From positions 1 to 41,280 of the forward strand of contig NZ_JAEMVD010000009.1 in NCBI RefSeq assembly GCF_029215975.1: a DNA stretch of 41,280 bases. The letters are read 5' to 3'. A program made the translations under genes and the position numbers. This document shows positions 9,290 to 17,429 of the stretch, piece by piece. Position 1 is the stretch's first letter. The number at the start of each line of letters is the position of its first letter. Source of the stretch: Sulfurimonas sp. SAG-AH-194-C20. Lineage in GTDB: Bacteria; Campylobacterota; Campylobacteria; Campylobacterales; Sulfurimonadaceae. The notes below the pieces were generated by a model. It searched no databases. It was given only the letters and a program-made list of their open reading frames with translations, and was not told where the DNA came from.

Positions 9290-10675
9290 ATGAGAGAATT
9301 TTTAACAACAGAAAGAATTGACCCTGCAAAAAGATTAGTCGTAGAAAGAACGAAAGACTTTGGTGAAATATATGAAATTTTTAATTTTAGTGATGCAAGT
9401 ACCCAAAGTGATAGATGTATTCAGTGTGGAGACCCATTTTGTCTCAACAAGTGTCCTCTACATAACTATATCCCACAATGGTTGAAGTCAATCGCTGAAA
9501 AAGATTTAGAGTTCGCCTTTAAACTCTCAAATGAGCCTTCTCCTTTTCCAGAGGTTATGGGTCGTATCTGCCCTCATGATAGACTTTGTGAAGGTGATTG
9601 TACTCTTAACGATGGTCATGGAGCTATTACTATTGGCTCTATTGAAACACACATTACAGAAGCAGGTTTTAAAGCTGGCCTTACTCCTGATTTTCCAGGT
9701 ATTACAAGTGATAAGAAAGTTGCAGTTATTGGTTCTGGTCCTGCTGGGCTCTCTGTTGCTACTTACCTCTTACGTTCAGGTTTAGGTGTTACTATGTATG
9801 AAAAAGCAGACCGTGCAGGTGGACTTTTAACATACGGTATCCCTAGTTTCAAGTTAGACAAAAAGATAGTTGAACGTCGTGTACAGCTTCTTCTTGATGC
9901 AGGTATGAAACTTGTGCTTAACTGTGAGATAGGTAAAGATAAGCCTTTTGAAGAGATAGCAAATGAACACGATGCGATGTTTATCGGTGTTGGTGCTACA
10001 AAATCTAAAAGTGCGGGACTTTCCGGCGAAAATGCTTCTAATGTTTACCGTGCTATGGATTATTTAACAAATATTCAAAGAAAAAACTTTAAAGAAGAGT
10101 ATGATAAAAAGTTTGACTTTAAAGATAAAAATGTTGTAGTTGTTGGTGGTGGAGATACTGCTATGGACTGTTTACGTACTGCAAAACGCGAGGGTGCTAA
10201 GTCTGTTACGTGTCTATACCGTCGTGATGAGTTAAATATGCCAGGAAGTAAAAAAGAGTATAAAAATGCTATGGAAGAGGGTGTAGACTTTACATTTTTA
10301 GCATCTCCAAAAGAGATTATACTTGATGAATCAGGTAATGCAATAGCCGTAGAGTATGTAAAAACTACTCTTGGTGCAAAAGGCACTGATGGCCGTCAGA
10401 AAATGGAAGAGATAAAGGGAAGTGAAGCTCGTGCTAACGCAGATGTTGTTATAATGTCACTAGGGTTTGATCCTCTTGTTCCTTCTTTCTTAGCAGAGAA
10501 TGGAATCGAGACTAACTCTTGGGGTGGGATAACTTTAAATGAAGATACACATGAGACATCTACTGCTGGTATTTATGCTGGTGGTGACTGTTTTCGTGGT
10601 GCTGATTTAGTTGTAACGGCTGCGTTTGATGGTCGTGAAGCTGCAAGAAGTATCGCTGAATCTTTACTAAAGTAA
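9290..10675 (+). CDS. gltD: Glutamate synthase (NADPH) small subunit
   Basis: GltD oxidises NADPH and passes electrons through FAD and iron-sulfur clusters to GltB. The 461-residue protein has the expected order. The N-terminal cysteines come as CIQCGDPFCLNKC (from about residue 43) and CPHDRLCEGDC (about 95). The FAD site is GSGPAGLS near residue 148, and the NADPH site is VVGGGDTAMD near 286. A C-terminal AGGDCFRGADLVV segment closes the FAD domain. It starts two bases after the gltB stop with GGAGA just upstream, so the two are one operon and are translated together. A hairpin terminator follows at 10688. The presence of this subunit shows that the enzyme is the NADPH type, not the ferredoxin type. 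Confidence 0.96.
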   Translation: MREFLTTERIDPAKRLVVERTKDFGEIYEIFNFSDASTQSDRCIQCGDPFCLNKCPLHNYIPQWLKSIAEKDLEFAFKLSNEPSPFPEVMGRICPHDRLCEGDCTLNDGHGAITIGSIETHITEAGFKAGLTPDFPGITSDKKVAVIGSGPAGLSVATYLLRSGLGVTMYEKADRAGGLLTYGIPSFKLDKKIVERRVQLLLDAGMKLVLNCEIGKDKPFEEIANEHDAMFIGVGATKSKSAGLSGENASNVYRAMDYLTNIQRKNFKEEYDKKFDFKDKNVVVVGGGDTAMDCLRTAKREGAKSVTCLYRRDELNMPGSKKEYKNAMEEGVDFTFLASPKEIILDESGNAIAVEYVKTTLGAKGTDGRQKMEEIKGSEARANADVVIMSLGFDPLVPSFLAENGIETNSWGGITLNEDTHETSTAGIYAGGDCFRGADLVVTAAFDGREAARSIAESLLK

Positions 10676-10687
10676 ACTTGCATTTTA

Positions 10688-10718
10688 TCAATTCATACAT
10701 TTAATATGTGTGAATTGA
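10688..10718 (+). terminator. Terminator after gltBD
   Basis: TCAATTCATACA (10688-10699) pairs with TGTGTGAATTGA (10707-10718) over 12 positions with one G-U wobble, around a 7-base loop. A pyrimidine-rich run (CTCTTCTTTC) follows shortly after. It lies 12 bases after the gltD stop and separates gltBD from the accD operon. Confidence 0.65.
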
Positions 10719-10773
10719 GACTCTTCTTTCATATAAAAACTACATTTGTTTCCTAAAATAAGTATAAATTAGT

Positions 10774-10796
10774 TATAATTATCACTATTATATAAT
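10774..10796 (+). promoter_or_regulatory. Probable promoter of the accD operon
   Basis: Two TATAAT boxes lie at 10774-10779 and 10791-10796, 17 bases apart. The first would start transcription near 10786 and keep the AAGG ribosome binding site at 10799-10802. The second would start at about 10803 and remove it. The first box is therefore the likelier one for translation from the TTG at 10811. Confidence 0.5.
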
Positions 10797-10810
10797 TTAA
10801 GGATTTTTTT

Positions 10811-11653
10811 TTGAACCTACTCGATTTATTTCATAAAACTTTTGATAACAAACTCGCTATAAAAGAAGAGGCATCTTCTCATTGGATTACATGTAAATCA
10901 TGCCACTCAACGATGTACTATAAAGAAGTTGAAAACCAAAATTATGTATGCCCAAAATGTGGTTACCATATTCGTATAGGTGTTAAAGAACGTATAGAAC
11001 TACTTGCTGATGAGGGAACATTTGTAGAGTTTGATGCTTCACTTGAACCTGTCGACCCATTAAAATTTGTAGATAAAAAACCTTATAAACAGAGAATCGA
11101 AGAAGGTTTTAAAAAGACAGGTCGTAAATCATCTGTTGTTGCAGGAAGCTGTAAAATGAATGGTGTATCTGCACAAGTAGTAATTTTTGATTTTGCTTTT
11201 ATGGGTGGAAGTTTAGGCTCTGTTGAGGGTGAAAAGATAGTTCGTGCTGTAAGTCGTGCTATTGAGAACCGCGAAGGACTTGTAATACTATCTGCTTCAG
11301 GTGGAGCTCGTATGCAAGAGTCAACTTTTTCTCTGCTTCAAATGAGTAAAACTTCAGCAGCTTTAGCAAAACTAGCAAAAAACAATCTTCCTTATATTTC
11401 TGTACTAACTGACCCTACTATGGGTGGTGTTTCTGCATCTTTTGCTACACTTGGAGATATTATTATCGCTGAGCCTGGTGCACTTATTGGTTTTGCTGGA
11501 CAGCGTGTTATTGAGCAGACTATTGGTTCAGCACTTCCTGATGGCTTTCAGCGTGCAGAGTTTTTACTAGAAAAAGGTTCTATTGACATGATTGTAAATA
11601 GAAATGAGCTTAAAAAAACTCTCTCAGACATCTTTACACTTTTAAAAGTATAA
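10811..11653 (+). CDS. accD: Acetyl-CoA carboxylase carboxyltransferase subunit beta
   Basis: AccD, with AccA, moves the carboxyl group from carboxybiotin to acetyl-CoA to give malonyl-CoA for fatty acid synthesis. The 280-residue product has the N-terminal four-cysteine zinc ribbon (Cys28, Cys31, Cys47, Cys50). The crotonase-like carboxyltransferase core follows, with the SASGGARMQES loop and the DPTMGGVSASFA segment. The start is a TTG at 10811 with AAGG eight bases upstream. No ATG occurs before the zinc ribbon, so the TTG is well supported. It heads a run of seven same-strand genes to 16180 with gaps of at most 11 bases. An accD, rlmH, dksA, dus order is remembered from Campylobacter. Confidence 0.96.
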   Translation: MNLLDLFHKTFDNKLAIKEEASSHWITCKSCHSTMYYKEVENQNYVCPKCGYHIRIGVKERIELLADEGTFVEFDASLEPVDPLKFVDKKPYKQRIEEGFKKTGRKSSVVAGSCKMNGVSAQVVIFDFAFMGGSLGSVEGEKIVRAVSRAIENREGLVILSASGGARMQESTFSLLQMSKTSAALAKLAKNNLPYISVLTDPTMGGVSASFATLGDIIIAEPGALIGFAGQRVIEQTIGSALPDGFQRAEFLLEKGSIDMIVNRNELKKTLSDIFTLLKV

Positions 11654-11656
11654 AAA

Positions 11657-12220
11657 GTGAGACTCTATGCCCTCTGTGATCAAGATATGCTTGATGCTAA
11701 AGGGGTAAGCCTTGATGAGTACATCACTTTAGCTAAAGAGCACAATGCTGAGATGCTTCAGTACCGCAATAAAAATGCCGACATGGAATTTATCAAACAA
11801 CAACTTATTTATATTCGAAAAATATATGACGGTTTCTTAATCGTTAATGATGCTTATGAACTTATTGAGTACTGTGATGGAGTACACCTTGGTCAAGAAG
11901 ATCTTTTAGCACTTGATACAGATATCTACAAGGCTGTTGCACTTATTCGAAGTGTAGTGACACAAGATAAGATTTTAGGTATATCGACACACAACAAAGA
12001 AGAAGTTCTTCAAGCCAATAGCCTTGACTTAAACTACATAGGTTTAGGTGCATATAGAAGTACTGAGACAAAAAAAGACATTACTGGGACTCTCGGTAAC
12101 TCCATAGAAGATATTGCACGAGAATCTAAGCATTTAGTTGCTGCAATTGGTGGTGTTAAACTTGATGATGAGTTTACTCATGTGACTTACAATGTTATAG
12201 GAAGTGGCCTTCTTAAATGA
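11657..12220 (+). CDS. Thiamine phosphate synthase family protein (ThiE/TenI)
   Basis: ThiE joins hydroxymethylpyrimidine diphosphate to thiazole phosphate; TenI relatives aromatise the thiazole. The 187-residue product shows the barrel motifs in order: LQYRNKN (about 34-40), LIVND (61-65), GVHLGQEDL (75-83), ILGISTH (106-112), [15 protein letters not shown] (127-141) and AIGGV (163-167). The TETKKD loop resembles the phosphate-binding TxTKxD loop of true ThiE, which favours synthase activity. The protein is about 20 residues shorter than usual, with a shortened N-terminus. The start is a GTG at 11657, three bases after the accD stop, and the end overlaps rlmH by four bases (ATGA). No other thiamine gene is nearby, so its presence here is unusual. 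ThiE and TenI cannot be separated with certainty by eye. Confidence 0.78.
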   Translation: MRLYALCDQDMLDAKGVSLDEYITLAKEHNAEMLQYRNKNADMEFIKQQLIYIRKIYDGFLIVNDAYELIEYCDGVHLGQEDLLALDTDIYKAVALIRSVVTQDKILGISTHNKEEVLQANSLDLNYIGLGAYRSTETKKDITGTLGNSIEDIARESKHLVAAIGGVKLDDEFTHVTYNVIGSGLLK

Positions 12221-12675
12221 ACATAGAAATTATCAGTATTGCCAAAAAAGAGAAGAGTATTTACGATCCACTCTATAAAGAGCTCACAAAAATGATTTCT
12301 CGCTTCGCAAATGTTAAAGATATTGAAATCTTTAACAAAGATGTAACAAAAGCACACACTATTTCCCCAACATCGGCACAGAGGGCTTATACAAAGGTAC
12401 TAGAACCACATATTAACTCTTCTTATAGTGTTACTTTACACCCTGATGGCAAAATAATCGATAGTTTTGAATTTAGTAAGCTTTTAGATGGTAAAATGTC
12501 AGTTAAATTTTTCATAGGTGGAGCATATGGCTTCGAAGATGACTTTTTAAACAAAAGTGATGTCGTCATTAGCTTAGGAAAAATCACGATGAGCCATAAA
12601 ATTGCAAAAGCAGTCTTGTTGGAACAAATATATCGAGGTTTTTCTATTTTAACAAACCATCCATACCATAAGTAA
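12217..12675 (+). CDS. rlmH: 23S rRNA pseudouridine-1915 N3-methyltransferase RlmH
   Basis: RlmH is a SPOUT-family enzyme that methylates pseudouridine 1915 of 23S rRNA on assembled ribosomes. The 152-residue length is typical. The SAM-binding knot is visible as FIGGAYGF (about residues 98-105), then [20 protein letters not shown], and the protein ends NHPYHK, the characteristic C-terminus. It overlaps the preceding gene by four bases (ATGA), which suggests translational coupling, and dksA follows after 11 bases. Confidence 0.94.
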   Translation: MNIEIISIAKKEKSIYDPLYKELTKMISRFANVKDIEIFNKDVTKAHTISPTSAQRAYTKVLEPHINSSYSVTLHPDGKIIDSFEFSKLLDGKMSVKFFIGGAYGFEDDFLNKSDVVISLGKITMSHKIAKAVLLEQIYRGFSILTNHPYHK

Positions 12676-12686
12676 AAGGGATATAC

Positions 12687-13037
12687 GTGCAAGCAAGTGA
12701 GTTAAGTTATTTTAAAGAGATACTAGAGAGTAGAAAAGAGCAAATCAGTAGTAATATTAACGGTGTTAATAATGAACTAAGTCAATTAAGTGCCTTAGAA
12801 CTAAACGATGAAGGTGATCATGCCGCAGTTAACAACAGCTCAATGGTTGAAAGTGCTATAATTATACAGCAGACACAAGAGTTACATGAAATTGAAGTTA
12901 CTTTAGGTAAAATATCTAATGGTGATTATGGAACATGTGAAATGTGTGAAGACGACATAGGTTTTCAGCGTTTAAAAGTAAAACCACATGCGATATACTG
13001 CATAGATTGTAGAGAGATAGTCGAAAAAACTAAATAA
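12687..13037 (+). CDS. dksA: DksA-like RNA polymerase-binding regulator
   Basis: DksA proteins enter the secondary channel of RNA polymerase and, with ppGpp, adjust rRNA and stress gene transcription. The 116-residue protein has an N-terminal coiled coil with DEGDHA (residues 41-46) at its tip, matching the DxxDxA motif needed for activity. A C4 zinc finger follows with Cys84, Cys87, Cys105 and Cys108. It is shorter than the 151 residues of E. coli DksA and so close to the minimal DksA/TraR size, as I remember for the Campylobacter protein. The start is a GTG at 12687 with AAAAGGG just upstream. Its place between ribosome and tRNA modification genes suits a growth-control function. Confidence 0.88.
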   Translation: MQASELSYFKEILESRKEQISSNINGVNNELSQLSALELNDEGDHAAVNNSSMVESAIIIQQTQELHEIEVTLGKISNGDYGTCEMCEDDIGFQRLKVKPHAIYCIDCREIVEKTK

Positions 13038-13048
13038 GAGGAAAAAGA

Positions 13049-14068
13049 ATGTACATCAAAAGATATACAATAGCTGCACTCATTTTAATGGCTTCAGTTG
13101 GAGCATTTGTTTATACATATGTGACAGAGGAAACAACATCAATTGATCTTTTTGGTATACCTTTGCCTTCTTTATCCATAGCAGTATGGACAGTTGTTCC
13201 AGTTTTTGTACTTTATGTAGCTAGTGTACTTCATATGTCTTTTTACTCTCTTCTTGGAAGTATGAGTCTTCGTAAGTATGAAAAAGATTATGAAAAGATA
13301 ATAGATGCTATCGTTGAAGCCTATTTGGGCAAAAAAAGTAGAAGTCACAACTTTAAAACAGATAGATATTCACTTCTTGGAAAGTTACTTGAAAACACTA
13401 CGATGTTTCCAGCTGGTAATATTACAGGAATTACATCAAATAAAAAAATTGATGGTGTTCTAAAAATCCTTGAAGATATCAAAAATGGTGAAGTTGTTGA
13501 CCTTAAACCTTTTAATCTTTTAAAAGACAATGAACTTGTGATTCAAAATAAACGAAATAAGTATAAAAAAGGTCTTATAACAGCTGAAAGTATCATCTCA
13601 AATGACACTAAATATGCTGACATCCTCAGAGAGGAAGCTTACATAGAATATGTAAAAACTGCTTCAATCTCTAGTTTGTTAAAATACAAAGTACTTTTAA
13701 CTAAAGAGTCTTTATATGTAGTCTTAGCTCGTGTAAATGCAAATGAGTTTACTCTAGGAATCAACAATGAAGAGTTACTTTCTCTTATGAAGTCCTTAGA
13801 TTTAAGTTCTCAAGATTATATAAAACTCTCTTCTGTAATCGCTACTGGAGGGATGCTTCCTGAGCAACGTATACAACTTTTTGAGATGTTAAGTGATGAG
13901 AATGAAGATGCAATTGATGCTTATCTTTATACACTTTTTGACTTAGAGATGTTGGCTCCTGTTGATAGTATTTTAGACAACTCTCAAGCTGATGAATACC
14001 AAAACTTTAAGGCATACCGTGCTTTAAAATTATGTAACAAAAACTTTAGCATAGAACTATTTGTCTAG
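13049..14068 (+). CDS. Conserved membrane protein of unknown function
   Basis: I do not recognise a named domain in this 339-residue protein. It starts 11 bases after dksA with GAGGAAAA as ribosome binding site. Two membrane helices stand out, at about residues 7-25 (IAALILMASVGAFVY) and 37-58 (LSIAVWTVVPVFVLYVASV), separated by a short loop. The remaining 280 or so residues are charged, helical and probably cytoplasmic. They contain KYEKDYEKIIDAIVEAYLGKK and later LLSLMKSLDLSSQDYIKLS. Its position between dksA and dus matches a membrane protein I remember in the same place in Campylobacter, so it is probably a lineage-specific conserved gene co-expressed with them. Confidence 0.8.
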   Translation: MYIKRYTIAALILMASVGAFVYTYVTEETTSIDLFGIPLPSLSIAVWTVVPVFVLYVASVLHMSFYSLLGSMSLRKYEKDYEKIIDAIVEAYLGKKSRSHNFKTDRYSLLGKLLENTTMFPAGNITGITSNKKIDGVLKILEDIKNGEVVDLKPFNLLKDNELVIQNKRNKYKKGLITAESIISNDTKYADILREEAYIEYVKTASISSLLKYKVLLTKESLYVVLARVNANEFTLGINNEELLSLMKSLDLSSQDYIKLSSVIATGGMLPEQRIQLFEMLSDENEDAIDAYLYTLFDLEMLAPVDSILDNSQADEYQNFKAYRALKLCNKNFSIELFV

Positions 14069-14071
14069 TCT

Positions 14072-15022
14072 ATGCTAAATAAGCTCTCTTTTGATAACAC
14101 TCTATATGTATTAGCCCCGTTAGCGGGTTTTACTGATCTTCCTTTTCGTAGTGTAGTTAAAAAGTTTGGAGCAGATCTCACTATAAGTGAGATGCTGAGT
14201 TCAAATGCTCTAGCTCATGGTTCAAAAAAAACACTTCATATGCTAGAAAAATCAATCAACGAAGACCCTTATTCTGTACAAATTTCTGCGTCAGAAGTAG
14301 GTATGGCAAGACGTGCTGTTGAAGTTCTCAACGAACATGATGGTATCGATATTATAGACCTTAATTGTGGTTGTCCTGTACCTAAAGTAACAGGACATGG
14401 AAGCGGTAGTTCTCTTCTTTTGGATTTACCACTTATGGGTGATATTATTAAAACTATAAAAGAGACTTCAAACAAGTCTATGACATCTGTGAAGATTCGT
14501 CTAGGCTTTGAAGAGAAGAACCATGTAGATATAGCAAAAATGGTTGAAGATAGTGGGGCTGACTTTTTAGCTGTTCATGGTCGAACACGAGTAGGAAAGT
14601 TTAAAGCCCCTGTTGATTATGATGCTATACGAGAGATAAAAGAGGCTGTAAGTATTCCAGTGATTGCAAATGGTGATATCAACTCTTATGAGAAGGCACA
14701 GTGGGTAAAAGAGCATACTGGTGCTGATGGTATTATGATAGGTCGTGGTGCCGTTGGTGCTCCTTGGATTTTTCATCAACTACGTTGGGGTGAAGAACAT
14801 ATAGATTTTTCTTTAAAACATGAGATAATTATGGAACATTTCGATAAGATGATAGAGTTTTATGGTGCACATGGTGTACCGATGTTTAGAAAACACACTC
14901 ACACATACTCTAAGGGCTATAAAGGTGCTTCAGTTCTTAGAAATGATGTGAATTCGATTACCGATATACAAGAGTATAGAAACCTACTAGATGATTTTTT
15001 TAGAAATGGAGAGTTTGCATAA
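14072..15022 (+). CDS. dus: tRNA-dihydrouridine synthase, DusB-like
   Basis: Dus enzymes reduce uridines in the tRNA D-loop with FMN and NAD(P)H. The 316-residue protein opens with the flavin-site segment LAPLAGFTDLPFR (about 14-26). The catalytic cysteine segment is NCGCPVPKV (98-106), with Cys101 as the expected proton donor, and SVQISASE precedes it. FMN phosphate binding is seen in VHGRTR and in IANGDINS with the GADGIMIGRGA loop. The start lies three bases after the previous stop, and the next gene's ATG directly abuts its TAA. The PVPKV form differs slightly from the more common PAKKV or PVKKV. Specificity for a D-loop position cannot be read from the sequence. Confidence 0.92.
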   Translation: MLNKLSFDNTLYVLAPLAGFTDLPFRSVVKKFGADLTISEMLSSNALAHGSKKTLHMLEKSINEDPYSVQISASEVGMARRAVEVLNEHDGIDIIDLNCGCPVPKVTGHGSGSSLLLDLPLMGDIIKTIKETSNKSMTSVKIRLGFEEKNHVDIAKMVEDSGADFLAVHGRTRVGKFKAPVDYDAIREIKEAVSIPVIANGDINSYEKAQWVKEHTGADGIMIGRGAVGAPWIFHQLRWGEEHIDFSLKHEIIMEHFDKMIEFYGAHGVPMFRKHTHTYSKGYKGASVLRNDVNSITDIQEYRNLLDDFFRNGEFA

Positions 15023-16180
15023 ATGCGTGAAAAACACCCTTTAGATATGAGTGAATCGATTAGGCTCTTAGAAATTGCCGACATTGCTGATAACTTATAC
15101 CATTATGATTACAACACAAAACACTTACTCTCCCTCTTAGCTAAAAATATACAGGTAGATGACCCCGCTTATATGAGTTCTTTTCGTTCATTTGAAGGTG
15201 AAGTATTTGAGAACTTTATTTATGAGAAGTTACTACGTTATGCACAAAACAATGACTACATAGATAAGTTTATACTCAAAGGCTTTCATCAAAATAAACA
15301 TAAAGCCTATGCAAACACTCTCTCCATAAGTGAAAAAGAGCAGATAGTATATAGAACAAAATCACGAGAGATTAGTGAATTTGATGCGATGTTTGTGACT
15401 GTAAAAAATGAACTCTATTTTGTAGAGATGACACTTGTAAAGTCAGTACTTAAGCTTAGACGTCGTCTACGTAAGAAAAAAGCCCTACTAGAGATAATCT
15501 TTCCAAACTATGAGATTAAAGCTTTAATCATCTTAAACGATGGTGCAACAGGTGCAAAACAGTTTCCTGATTTTTGTAAGGTATGGTTTACTAAAGAGTT
15601 TTCAGCTGGCGATGTTTTAGATAACATTATTGAAAAAGGTAAACGCAAGCTTGCACCTAAAGAGATTATATCTGGTGGCTGTATGATAGAAGCACATGAA
15701 CTCAAACTTCATCCATTTAGATACTATAACACAATGTCGTGGATTACTAAAACTATAAGAAGTCATAAAAAACACATACTTGATATGACATTTTTGATGA
15801 ACTTTAAAGTACAACGGTATCATAACCTTTACAATAAGTTTTATGTAGGTTACTTAAATATAGAAAATGGAAAAAGTCTTTTAAAATTAGAGGGTGATTT
15901 CGAAGATACTCAACGGGTTATGGTGGCCTTAGAGAAAAAGCACTCTGATGAGATAGTTCTTACATACTACATTCAAACAGGTCGCAAGAAGTTATATCTC
16001 TATACTATTGAAAATGGAAAAATTACTAAAGAGAAAAAAGATCCGTATGGTATTACAGTGACAGAAGTTTTTCATATCAACAAGCAAATGGATAACTCGT
16101 ATGAAATGGACTTAACACATATTGGTCTTGTTAAAAAGCTTCTCAAAGAGAGTTTTACTTCTATCAAAAAAGAAGATTAA
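15023..16180 (+). CDS. Conserved hypothetical protein with PD-(D/E)XK nuclease-like core
   Basis: No named family is recognised in this 385-residue protein. The part at about residues 52-180 looks like a restriction-endonuclease fold. A helix carries FEGEVFENFIYEKL (Glu58, Glu60). Then SEFDAMF places Asp121 at the end of a strand, and the next strand has LYFVEMTLVK, giving Glu135, Thr137 and Lys140. The usual E-x-K is here E-x-T, with a lysine three positions later. A strongly basic helix (LKLRRRLRKKK, about 143-153) follows and could contact nucleic acid. The C-terminal half is beta-rich without clear motifs. The ATG directly abuts the dus TAA, so it is the last gene of the accD run. Its 3' end overlaps fliO by four bases, tail to tail. 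The nuclease call is inference from the motif pattern. Confidence 0.75.
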   Translation: MREKHPLDMSESIRLLEIADIADNLYHYDYNTKHLLSLLAKNIQVDDPAYMSSFRSFEGEVFENFIYEKLLRYAQNNDYIDKFILKGFHQNKHKAYANTLSISEKEQIVYRTKSREISEFDAMFVTVKNELYFVEMTLVKSVLKLRRRLRKKKALLEIIFPNYEIKALIILNDGATGAKQFPDFCKVWFTKEFSAGDVLDNIIEKGKRKLAPKEIISGGCMIEAHELKLHPFRYYNTMSWITKTIRSHKKHILDMTFLMNFKVQRYHNLYNKFYVGYLNIENGKSLLKLEGDFEDTQRVMVALEKKHSDEIVLTYYIQTGRKKLYLYTIENGKITKEKKDPYGITVTEVFHINKQMDNSYEMDLTHIGLVKKLLKESFTSIKKED

Positions 16181-17091
16181 CTTTCATCTGCATAAATAAG
16201 TGAAGCTGCTCTCTCTTTATAAGCTTGAAGAGGCTCTTTGTACTGAGGGTTAGAATCTACTCTCTTGTTCTCGCTAGTACCTAAAAAATCTTCTAACTCT
16301 TGGTTTCTCTCTTGGAGTATAGAATCAAACTCTTGTTGTGATGTTGGTTTATTATCTGTAAATTTATCAAGCAGTATATTACTGTTTCCCATTAAAACTA
16401 GATAGCTTTCATGTCCAAAGTCTAACATCACAACACTATTTTGATTGTCAATAGCTTTTTGAAAACGAATAGAAACCATAGAGTCTGTAACATTTAAAGG
16501 TGTTTGAATTGCTGTATCTGTTTGGGTCTTTGTGTCATTAGAATTAAATAACCATGAATCATTTTTCTTAGTCTTAGGTTGAGCAATCATTCTTTTCTTT
16601 AAAACAAGTAAAATAATAATTCCAAGAATTAAGATAGTAACTACAATGTAATAGCTAGAAGACATTTCACTATTTTTTTTAGTTGGAAGGTTAAGACTAT
16701 TATAAGACGTGGCTTGTGTAGCTTTTTGTTTTGTAACAACTGCATCTGTAAAACGAAGTCTAAGCCCATAAGCATCAGATGTTTTAGAAGCGATAAGTCT
16801 AACATTTGGAGAAATTGAAGCGACTATCTGTGTTTGACCTTTTAAGGGTGTTATTGTCAGTGCGTGTAGAAAATCAGAATTTACTTTTTTACTACGTGAT
16901 GATTCAATAGAAGCATTTTCTAGCTTTATAATGATTTTATTTGTACTTTTACTCTGTTTTATGACACCTTCAAATGGAGTGGCAAAAGTTATCATCACAT
17001 CAGCACGATTAGTTCTCTCATAAATATTGTAAGATAAAATCCTAGAAGCATAAAGAGAAAATGGAAGGAGAAAAAGAAGTAAGTACTTCAT
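16177..17091 (-). CDS. fliO: FliO-like flagellar export protein with periplasmic AMIN-like domain
   Basis: FliO helps assemble the FliPQR core of the flagellar export gate in the inner membrane. This 304-residue protein has a signal-like N-terminus (MKYLLLFLLPFSLYA) and a beta-rich segment at about residues 18-115 that resembles an AMIN domain. One strong membrane helix follows at about 146-165. The cytoplasmic part contains VSIRFQKAIDNQNSVVMLDF and SYLVLMGNSNILLDKF (about 206-244). That pattern matches the FliO signature, in which a short beta domain after the helix reads roughly like VVELDG-LLLG-I-LL. It directly follows fliN with a TAATG overlap. I remember the Helicobacter FliO, also beside fliN, as having an enlarged periplasmic part. 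The assignment rests on architecture and context. Confidence 0.75.
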   Translation of the reverse strand: MKYLLLFLLPFSLYASRILSYNIYERTNRADVMITFATPFEGVIKQSKSTNKIIIKLENASIESSRSKKVNSDFLHALTITPLKGQTQIVASISPNVRLIASKTSDAYGLRLRFTDAVVTKQKATQATSYNSLNLPTKKNSEMSSSYYIVVTILILGIIILLVLKKRMIAQPKTKKNDSWLFNSNDTKTQTDTAIQTPLNVTDSMVSIRFQKAIDNQNSVVMLDFGHESYLVLMGNSNILLDKFTDNKPTSQQEFDSILQERNQELEDFLGTSENKRVDSNPQYKEPLQAYKERAASLIYADES

Positions 17092-17429
17092 TAAAGGCGC
17101 TCTTTTGAGAGGTGGTAAAGTACAGCACTTGAATCAAGCACTTCATTTATACGAATAGCAAGGTTTTTTTCATAAACCATAACTTCACCTTTACCTAAAA
17201 TACGACCATTAACATAAGACTCAACAGATTCACCAGCTGGTTTTTTAAGATCGACGATGGACCCTTTCTCAAGTTTTAAAATTTCACCTACTGTAAGTTC
17301 AGTCTCACCCAAATCTGAAACGAATTCTACTTCCATGTCCAAAATTCCTGAGTAATCCATCCAGTCTAACTCCTCTGGGTTGAAAGGCTCTTCTTTTCCG
17401 GACTTGTACTGTCTACTTGCTTTAGTCAT
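17091..17429 (-). CDS. fliN: Flagellar motor switch protein FliN
   Basis: FliN forms part of the C-ring that sets the rotation direction and docks export cargo. The 112-residue product has the SpoA/FliN fold. It shows DMEVEFVSDLGETELTVGEIL and LEKGSIVDLKKPAGE, then VNGRILGKGEVMVYEKNLAIRI, a near-textbook match. The upstream gene overlaps it by eight bases and the stop overlaps the fliO start by one base, so the three are one tightly coupled operon. The acidic N-terminal tail (KEEPFNPEELDWMDYSG) is typical of FliN and may bind export partners. Confidence 0.95.
   Translation of the reverse strand: MTKASRQYKSGKEEPFNPEELDWMDYSGILDMEVEFVSDLGETELTVGEILKLEKGSIVDLKKPAGESVESYVNGRILGKGEVMVYEKNLAIRINEVLDSSAVLYHLSKERL

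Noticed and set aside
9531-9785. Hydrophobic leucine-rich frame inside gltD
   Set aside because: It is an out-of-frame reading of the conserved FAD-binding region of gltD.
16177-17091. Type IV pilus or amidase-type AMIN protein
   Set aside because: A single helix followed by a FliO-like beta domain and direct coupling to fliN fit FliO better.
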